From the NCBI GenBank assembly GCA_003165115.1, contig PLSJ01000016.1, forward strand, positions 1-11,041: DNA of 11,041 bases, read 5' to 3'. Positions 1 through 9,100 of the stretch are shown here, piece after piece. The DNA comes from Syntrophaceae bacterium (GTDB lineage: Bacteria > Desulfobacterota > Syntrophorhabdia > Syntrophorhabdales > WCHB1-27). The position numbers and the translations under genes are program-made. Under the pieces are notes generated by a model that had not been told where the DNA came from, made no database searches, and was given only the letters and a program-made list of their open reading frames with translations. Position 1 is the first letter of the stretch. Each line of letters starts with the position of its first letter.

Positions 1-106
1 ATTTCCACTTTCCGTCCCACCAGGCCGACGCGGGGCCTGCGAGCAGAATAAGAAATGAGGCGCACAACGCGGCTGCAATAACTCTATGGAAACATTTTCC
101 CCTCAT
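1..106 (-). CDS. Start of an exported protein, possibly DUF2341 (ExbB-type fusion); partial
   Basis: Only the first 35 codons lie in the window; the gene continues past the left edge. Seen: the N-terminus MRGKCFHRVIAAALCASFL is a basic n-region (R2, K4, R8) plus a hydrophobic core, ending in a GPASA signal-peptidase I site with cleavage expected after A28. The mature protein starts WWDGKWK. Known: a tryptophan-rich W-W-x-x-x-W start right after the signal peptide is typical of DUF2341 domains, which in Desulfobacterota-like genomes are often fused to MotA/TolQ/ExbB proton-channel domains. Inferred: this could be such a protein acting in the cell envelope beside the TPS pair. The ATG at 106 was chosen because GGAGG lies 9 nt upstream and the signal peptide is then normal in length. 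An in-frame ATG at 160 overlaps the tpsA stop (ATGA) but would add 18 charged residues. The ORF and signal peptide are well supported; the family call rests on 7 residues. Confidence 0.6.
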   Translation of the reverse strand, partial: MRGKCFHRVIAAALCASFLILLAGPASAWWDGKWK

Positions 107-115
107 GTCGAAAAA

Positions 116-120
116 CCTCC
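116..120 (-). promoter_or_regulatory. Ribosome binding site that decides the start of the left-edge gene
   Basis: GGAGG on the minus strand lies 9 nt upstream of the ATG at 106. It supports that start over the in-frame ATG at 160 that overlaps the tpsA stop codon. The gap between tpsA and this gene has no hairpin plus T-run, which favours co-transcription with tpsA. Confidence 0.6.
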
Positions 121-156
121 GTTCCTTTCTCTCTCCGGCACGCGCGGTCCTTCCTT

Positions 157-3100
157 TCATGGCAACTGGCCCGCCTCCGGCCCTCCTGCCACGCCGTAGC
201 TCAGGTCATAGCCGATCACCTTCACATCGACCCACTTGACGAAGTCCTCGATCGCCTGCGCGGAGCCTGCTTTACCCTGAGACGACGCGATGGCCCCCTG
301 GTCCTGGGAGACGCCGCTCTTTTCCCCGAGGCTCGTGGCGCCCGTGAGCGCCCCCAGGCTCACGCCTTGCGAGGCTGTGGGAGCCCCCACCACGGAGCCG
401 GAGGCGGAAGAGATATTCGCCGCGTTGACCACGGTGCCGAAAACGTCGACGGACCTCCCTGAAATACCCGCTTCCCCGGCGTTTATGATGCCCTCCGGGG
501 CGATGAGGTAGACATCGCCGGCGTCATTGATGTTCGACGTGGACGTCAATCCCCGGATCCCGCTGCCTATCGCAGGCGGCTGAAAAATCTGTATGGGGAG
601 GCCCGTATTGGGATCTTTCGTCCAGAGAGGCGGCGCCATGTTGATCGCCGCCTTGCTGCCCGTTCCCGCGTTGATGCCCCCGTGGTCGCTCCACACCGTG
701 ATGTCTCCTCCCCGGAACGTCATGATCCTGGACTCGTTGACATTCACGTCACTGTCCGCAAAAACGGTGATCCCTCCCCCTGCCGCCGTGAAAATTCCCG
801 TCTGCTTGGGGGTGCCGTCCGGATTTGTCTTTTGACCGCTGTCGATGACGGTCTTCCCTACATCGACGGTCCCGGATGTGGCCACAAGGATGCTCCCCCC
901 GCCCGTCGTCGAAATCTGGGAGGAGGTCATGGTGATGCCTCCACCGCCATTCGTGCCGTAAGACCTGACCAGGGGCCAGATCACGTTTGTCCGCTCGTCG
1001 CTGATGACCCTCTGGGCGTCCGCCGTATCGCCTGCCTCTTGAAAGGTCTTGTTGTCGATCGCCGTCTGGTGAAGGCTGTCGCCGAACGACCCGAGCTGTT
1101 CCAGGCTAAGGCCGCCGGAGAGCCCCGCGGCAACGATGAGAGAGCTGCCGCTCCCGCTCAGGGCCGGGTTCTGGCCGTTGCCTATGGTCTGGATGCCCAC
1201 CGTGTTGCCGAGGTCGATCCGCCCTCCCGCCTGCACGACCAGGTACCCCGGCCCACCCACCTGTATCCTTTCACTGGCCGCATTGAGCACGTAGCCGTAG
1301 AGTATGTTGCCCGACGCCCTGATGCTCGTCACATCACCCGGGTTTACGTTCTGACCGCTGTAGTTCAGGTCAACGATATCACCCCCTGCCGATATATTCG
1401 CCATCTTTGGCACGGTCAACGTCATGTCCGTGATATTTCCGCCGGCTGAGACGATAACCGGGGTGCCGTCACCCGAATGCAGGGCGCCGGTCGACAGGGA
1501 GGCGTGTGACGTCGCGAGATCGCTCATCATGGCGACAGTGCTCGCGATGCCGCCCGAACCCAGTATCTGTAGCCCGTAGACCACGGAGGGATCGAAATCG
1601 GATACGGCCATGGAGAGGATCGTGGAGGCGGTGCTGTGAAAGATGATGTCGTTACCGGCCGTCATGCTCAGGCCCCCGTTCGTGGCAGGGAGCAGCACGT
1701 ACTGGCTGTAAATGTTGATGTCCCTGCCGGCCGCCACGGTCAGGGACGGGGGCAAGAGGGTCATCCGTGTATTCGTATACCCGGCGATGGTTATGCCGGC
1801 GTAATTCCGCCCATAGCGGCTCGTATCTATCGACGCGTACATGTTCACGTCCCCGGTCACCGCACTCAGCGTCAGGCTCGACGCCGCCGTGTACTGGTTG
1901 TTCCAGTATGAGTCCGTGGTCGTGAGCAGCGCGGGATTAACGAAGGCCCCCAGGTCGATCTCCCCTTGCGCTGACACCCGCACCTGCGCGTTGGATGCCT
2001 CGATCAGCTGCGTGTGGCCCGGGTCACCGAAATTGCCCATGGCGGAGATGTCGGCGATCCCCGGGCTTGCGGAAGACGCGTTGCCGTGGACGAGGAAACG
2101 GCCGTTTATGTCCCCCCCGGAGTAGATGCGCAGGTCGCCCGCGCCGAATGTCCCGGCCTGGCCGTTAAAGCCGCCACCCGCCCGGACGTACAGGTCGCCG
2201 CCCGCCATGGTGACGATGCCCTCCGTGGAGGTGCTGCCGTACATAGGAATGGGGACCTTGTAACTTCGGCCCGAGACGGGATCGTACGCCCCCGACGTCG
2301 TGAGCCAGTCCGCCGAGCCGACATTCCTGGAAGCCGCGTACAAACCGGGGGCCACGGCACCGGCCACGTCGAGAAAGATGCTTCCCCCGCCGGCATAACT
2401 GGAGTAAATGTTGTACGGCATGCCCAAGGCGTGCTCTCCCGTCGTCCTGATCGTGCCTATGTCGGTCGTCGAGCTCCCTAGGGAAAGATCGCCCCCTATG
2501 CTCAGGTCGATATTGCCCGTGGCGGACTGGATGGCGCTTCCGGCGTTGATAGTCAGGCCCCCGGCCACGTCCCCCCGGATCGAACCCGTGTAGGTGCCCA
2601 GGGAATACTTCATGCCCGATGTGATCATGTAGCTGTTGGTCGTCGGGCTCTGGTTTATGATCGTATTGCCGCCCGAGGCGAACCGTATGGCGCCGGTCTC
2701 CGTGTAAACGACATCATTCGGCGAGATGGTGAGGTTCCCGGCCGTCGCGCCCTGCACGTAGGCCGGCTTCACAGCCAGGAGATCGGGGCTTTGCGTCAAC
2801 GCGCCGGCAACGAGATTGATCCCCCAGGACGGCTGCGCGTCACTGCTCGACAGGGTTATGTAGTTGCTCGTGGGGCTGTCGGTGATGTTCCCGCTCACGT
2901 TGAGGTTCCCTGCCGCCCGCAGGGTCAGTGTGCCCGGCTCGCCCGCGAAGTGCCAGTTCTGCGTCAGCGACGCCAGGTTCCATGCCTGGCTGAGGGTCAG
3001 ATCGCCCGTCGTCTGTTCGATGACGACACCGGGCCGCAGGTGAAATAACGATGCATCGACGCCCGCGAGCCCCGACATGAGCTGGGTCTTCAGGCTGCCG

Positions 3101-6100
3101 GAGCTGTTCATGAAGGTGGAGACGTCCGCGTAGATCCCATTGATCGTCGCCTGCGTGATCGTGGAGTTCTGATTCGTCACGGGGGTGTACGAAATCGCCG
3201 AGCTCCCGTTAACATAGTAGATCCTGTCAGCCTCGGCGACGACGCTCGACGCCCCTGTCACGGTCCCTATAAGCGACATCCTCACCTGCCAGTTGGAAGA
3301 GCCGCCGGGAGGGGGTACAGTGTTCCGGAAAGTTACCGTGCCTCCCGAAGACGCGCCTGTGCCGGAAACATCGATAACCCCGTTGTAGAGCGACAGCTCC
3401 CCGGCATCCGCACCGAGGGTGACCTCGCCACCGGCCGCGTTCGTACCGGTTCCTTTCGCGAGAATGACGCCGCCTTCGAGAATGCCGCCTTGAGGAAGGT
3501 TCTGGCTGGAGTAGGTCACGGAAAGGTCGTTCTTTGCATACATCTCGACGGTGCCGCCGTGGTCGGTCTGGGAAACGTCGATCACGCCGGAGAGGTCTAT
3601 CGACCCGGCATCGGCCGTGATCTTGAGGCTGCGCGCCCGGACGGTTTCTCCGACAGGGATCGTGATGTCGCCCGCATTCGCCTCGATGGTTACGGTCTCG
3701 TTGAAGCCGCCGGCCGCCAGGGCATTGTTGAGGGCGCTGAACCCGTTGATGCCGTTCGTGGTGTCGAGACTATGCGTGATCATGGAGAGAGAGCCGCCTT
3801 TGCCGCCCGCGGCAAGGCCGAGCATGGCACCGTTCAGCGCCACCCCACCGGCAGGCGCATAGAGATTGACGGTCCCCGCATCGCCCTGCGTTCCCGCGGA
3901 GACGTCGATAAGGGACCCCGCCATGAGCGTGACGCCGCCACCGTTGGTGCTCGTCATCGAGACGACCCCGCCGGGGGCATAATCCGTCCCCCGGCTGAGG
4001 AGCCGGCCGCCGCTGCCTAAGTTGATATTGCCTGTGGCGGTCAGCTCGATCTGGCCGGAGGGGACTTCGACGATGGTGGAGATGTCGATCTCTCCGGCCG
4101 TGACGGCAAGGGTCCCTCCGGGCGCGGCGGTGCTTGCCGAGGCAGCGCCGTTGCCTTGCATGATCACGTTGCCGATGCCGGCATTGATCGCATAATTGGC
4201 GGCCATGTAAACACCTGCCGGCGTCGCATAGGAGGTGGCCACCCTGGGAGTCGAGACGGTCAGGTTACCCCCTCCGGTAGTGAGGCTTCCCACCCCGCTG
4301 AAGGTGACGTTGCTCAGGCCGTTCAGGTTGACGTTGGAAAAGCCGTCGAAGAGGACGTTTCCCTGGTTCACCTGTATCTGAGAGGCGGTAAAAGCGATCT
4401 GGCTTGCGCCTGCCGCGGCGCCTGGGCCTTTGGAGGCGCCCGTCGTGTTTTGAAGGCCGATAGTTTGCGCGGCGAGAAAAACAGAGCCGTTGGCAACAGA
4501 ATCCATTATGCGCCCGGCATCGATGGTGAGGACATTGGCCACGGCCCCGAGGGCGCCGGGGGCGAAGCTCCCGTCGAAGACCAGATCGGAAAGGCTGGTC
4601 AGGGTAATATTATCGAAGGCCGCGGAGAAGTTATTCCATTGGCCCACCGTGAGGAAGAGGCCGCTGCCCGAAGGCCGGGACGTCACGGCAGGGTCATAGA
4701 GGGTGATCGCGCTATTCTGCAGATTGAGAAAACTGTGGTCGGCCTTAAGTGTCGCCGTAGGGTCGAAGACGGTGTTTGCGGTCTGGAGGTTCACGCCGTT
4801 CGAGGCGTGGACGACGGCGTTTGCCCCGATGCTCAAGGTGCCGGGGGAAATGAAGGTGGCCTGTCCCGTGTCGCCCGGCAGGGCAATTGCGAGGACCTGG
4901 GCACCCGGCTCGAGGGTAATGGCGTTCCTGCCGTTCGCGGTGCTCGTGGCGCCGAGGATGATGTTCTCCGCCTGTAGCACTACCCCCGGCCCGATGTCCA
5001 CGGTTGAAGCCGTCGCACTCTTGGCCGACCCACTCAGATCGGAGACCCCAAGGCCGATGGTCTGAAACCCTTTGCCGGAGAGCGACGGTGCGGCGATATT
5101 CAAAGTCCCGGCGAGGCCGCCGATGTTGGGGTCGGGGTTACCGGCGATAGGCGTGCCGAACCCGAAGCCTGGTGGCAGGGGGATGGTCGAAGCCTGTACG
5201 GTTAGGTTGGTGCCGGTGCCGCTCAGGGCTATGGAGCCTCCGGGGAAGCCCGGCGCCGAGCTTGCCTGTATGGCCCCATTCAGAATGGTGGTAGTCCCGG
5301 CAAGCGTGACACTGCCGGCCGCCCCGGCCTGGTAGGTCTGTTGTTCAAAATCCCCCTGGGCCAGGACGACGGAGGCCGGTCTTACCTCATAGGCCTCTAA
5401 CTGCGGGGAGCGGATGCCGGTCCCCATGGTCGTGGCGTATCCGCCGACGATCGGATAACCGTCCTTCGTGAGCGTCGCCTTTGATGTCGCAAGGGTTGTG
5501 GCAAGGTCCGTAATGACCATTGCACCCGGCAGGAAAGCGTACTGCGCGGGAAGGAGCGAGTACGTGCCGGCCCGTAAGCCCTGTATGCCGGACAGGTACA
5601 CGCCGTTTCCGGGGAGGACGACGCTGTTGTCGGGCAGGATGACGTAGGTGTTCGCCGCGGTGAGGGGATTATTTGTCCCCGAGTAGGACGGAAGGAACTG
5701 GTAAGTGAAGACCGATCCGCCACCCGAAACATCGAGGGTCGCCCCACTGGCCACGATCACCTCGGCCCCGTTGACCGAGACCGACTTGCCGGGCACGCCC
5801 GTCACGGCCGCGTAGGCGACCGAGTTGGTCTTTTGGGCCAGGGTTTTGTCCGTGATGCCCCAGACGTTGTCGCCGAGGCCGGCGTCGGCGGTCCCGTACA
5901 GTACCGGAAGGTCTTCATTGGCTGCGGTCACGCTCCCTCTGGTCGTGGTCACGCTGCCGGGCGCGAGATAGACCCGCCCGTTTGCGGCATTCATCGTGAT
6001 ATTACCCATAGGCGCGGCCAGGTATCCCTCCTGATCGATCCCGCCGTAGGGGACCCCGTTCCGGTACCCACCGGCCGCGTTGATGGTCAGGCTCCCGCCG

Positions 6101-9100
6101 GCGGAATAGATGGGTCCGGCGGCTGACATGCCGGACGGAAGGATCGTCACCTTCCCATAAGGGGCAGGGGCGCCGGTAGTATCGATGGTGAAGCCGGAAA
6201 GGGTGGTCGGATAGACCCTTGCCGCCTGAAGGGTCACATCGCCGGCGGTCGCGAGCAAACCGTGCCACTCGTAGTCCTGAGAAGAGTACATGTATTGAAG
6301 GTCGGCCAGCCGGATGTCGCGGGCGGCTTCCAGGGTTACGTTCCTGAAGCCCGAAAAGAGGACGGCCCCGGAGACGTCAAGCCATGTGCCGGCCAGCGTG
6401 ATCGCCGCGCTCCCATTCACGGGCGGGGACGACGAAGGGAGGGCGGTATTGGTCACCTGCACCCAGGGCGCGCTCAAGGCGATCATATCGGAGCCGGAAC
6501 CGGTAATGACGGGAGCCGAAAGGGTGAGACTCCTTCCAAAAGCGACCTGCCCGGACCCCTGCAGGCCCAGGGTGCCTGCGCTCGAAAGGTTGATCGCGTC
6601 GAATCCGCTGTCCCTGAAGCGGGCGAGATCGCCGGCCGCGAGGGACAAGGTGCCCGTCGGGTCTGTCTTCGCGAGGGAAAGCGTGCCGCCGGCCAATCCT
6701 TCGATCCTTGCCTGCGCCGTCAGGTCGCCGGCCCATTGCATCGTTCCCATGGCCGAAAGCGAGATGGTACCCGGCGTTCCGGCGTTGGTGGCCGAAGAAA
6801 CGGTCCCGTCGGCGGCCACAACCGTCTGTTGCACGGGGGACGACCCGGAGACGCTCACCAGGGAGCCCGGCGAAAGGATGAGGTCGCCACCCGCCGCGGT
6901 GAGGTTCACCGTTCCGCCCGCGAGGGGCGTCGCCTCCACGGCCAATCCCTTGAACGGCGCGCTCGTCCCCGGCTTATTGTATCCCTCGGCGAGGATACTC
7001 GCCCCGCCCTCCACCAGAAGGTTCATTCCCGCCTTCACGCTGACGGTCCCCGAAGGGGCGCTCACCAGTCCCGCGATATCGATATACGGGGCGCTCATCG
7101 TTAAGGCGCCCTGGGGACCGGTCCGGACCGACGCTCCCGGGGATAATTGGATGCGCGCGAGGAGGTTGGGAGTCGACGGGCTCAGGAGACCGTTTCCGTT
7201 CGGGTTTGCGACCCCCCATGCGAGGTTCGAGGGGGTCGTTCCCGCGGTCATGGTGACCGAGCTCGTTCCGATATCGTCCTGGGTGGCCTGGATCACTAGC
7301 GAATCCCCCGCTGCGGAGGTCAAAACCCGGTTCACCTGGGTGGCGCTCGTGGCGCTTGCGGAAAGGGGTGCGGCAAGCTTTGTCAATGACGGTCCTATTG
7401 CGGCCCCGCCCTCCATGACAATGTCGTTGACGCTCTTGATGGTGACGGCGCTAAACCCGGTCCCGGCGAGCTGGCTTGAGCCGATGACCATTTTCCCCTG
7501 GAAGCTGTCCGGCCAGGGATCGTCTTCGCCGAAAGAGGGAGCGGCTGCGGGCGAAGCGGCTATCGTCACATTGGCCGCGTGCATGCTGATCGTCCCCCCC
7601 TTGCTCCCGACCAGGGACCAGGCGCGGAGGTCGCCGCCCAGGATCAACGAAGGGCCCTGGAGGGTCACGCTGCCCGCATCGCCACCGGTGACTTTGCCCG
7701 TCGTGTCGATATACCAGCCCCCGCTCACATCGATCAGGGCGCCCTGGCTGACAACAACCCCTTGCCCGGTGACCGTTTCATCGAGGAGATTGACGGAGCC
7801 GCCGTTGAGGTGACCGATCGGGGTGGTCCCGGCGGACAGGAGCGCGGAGGCCGTGTTGTCGATGTTTTCTCCCCTCGCGTTCAGGCTGCTTCCCGGCGCC
7901 AGGTAGATCCTTTGATCGAGAGGGACGTAATCCGGATTGGGGCCTGAGGCGATCGCGGGATTCGACGTCACGTTCGTTTCGATGCTGAGGTTGATGGCGC
8001 CGCCCGGCACGTTGATATCTCCGTAGTTGACGATCCTCCCGGCCCTGGCGGTGAAGACGGCGCCGAAACCTCCATTCTCGATCGCATTGACCACCTGCCC
8101 CGTCGAATCTGTCGAGGTCCGGAACGTGCCGGCGGGGATAAGGTTGATCTGGGCGCCCTTTTCCACCGTAATGCTCGTGTTGGCCGCGAGGCCGAGGAAG
8201 CTCAGGCCCGCGTTGTTGAGGATGGCGGCGGAGAGAACGGTCCGGGAAGAGGGCAGTGGGTCGGTCGGCTGGAAGCCCTGGGGGAGCGGAGAGGTTTGTG
8301 GGCTGACGACTATCTCCCGCGTGAAGAAATCCACCGTGTCCCCGGTACTGCCGTTGTTTTGGACCTCGGCGTTCCCGATCGTCAGTTTCCCCCCTATCGG
8401 TTCGCGATTGACCGTCTCGCTCTTGGGGTCGAGCACGGTAGGCATCGTCATTGGGCTCCACGTCTGCTGAAGGCCCTTCGTCACACCACCGAGGATGCTC
8501 CCATCAAGGACCACCTGGCCGCCCATGAGGGAGAGGCTTCCCGCGTCGTCTCCCACCGTGTACGCCTGCACGTACTGCTTTACCGGGGAGGCGCCTCCAT
8601 AAAAGAGACCGTTATATTGCTCGGTAATATTGAAACGGGAGTTCGTGAACGTTTGCACGTTAAGGATCGAGTCGTAGTGGAGGCTCGAATCGGCGGTGCT
8701 GATGTCGTAGATCCGGTTACCCAGAACCAGTTTCGTCGTATCCAGGGTGCCGGCGCCGTACGTGGTTCCACCACCGGAGAAATTGATGAGGGCCCCCGTC
8801 CGGAGGATGATATCGCCCGGAGCGGCGCTTGCCCCCGTGCCTGACCCACCGGCGACATTAATGAAGACCGTGCCCCCGGCCGTATGCCTTTCCGCAGCGG
8901 TCAGGCTGTCGGAGGAATAGGCGCTGGAAACGTCGCCGATGGAGGAGCCCGAGAGGGCATTGATCTTGATGGTCTGCCCCTGGAGGACGCCCCCCTTCTG
9001 GGCGTAGTCGTCCCGGAGGTTGTAGGTATTCATCTGGACCTGGAGCAGGCCGGAATCCGCCGACTTGTCGATCCAGAGGCCGCTCACGTCGATCAGGCTT

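Noticed and set aside
682..1449. Plus-strand open frame of 255 codons inside the 3' part of tpsA
   Set aside because: It is antisense to the conserved DUF3739-like end of TpsA, its His/Arg/Pro-rich composition is typical of frame shadows, and it has no recognisable motif.
6314..7813. Long plus-strand open frame of 499 codons inside tpsA
   Set aside because: It lies entirely antisense to the well-supported TpsA reading frame. Its translation is rich in Pro, Arg and Ala with no domain or repeat, and G+C-rich coding DNA commonly leaves long open antisense frames.
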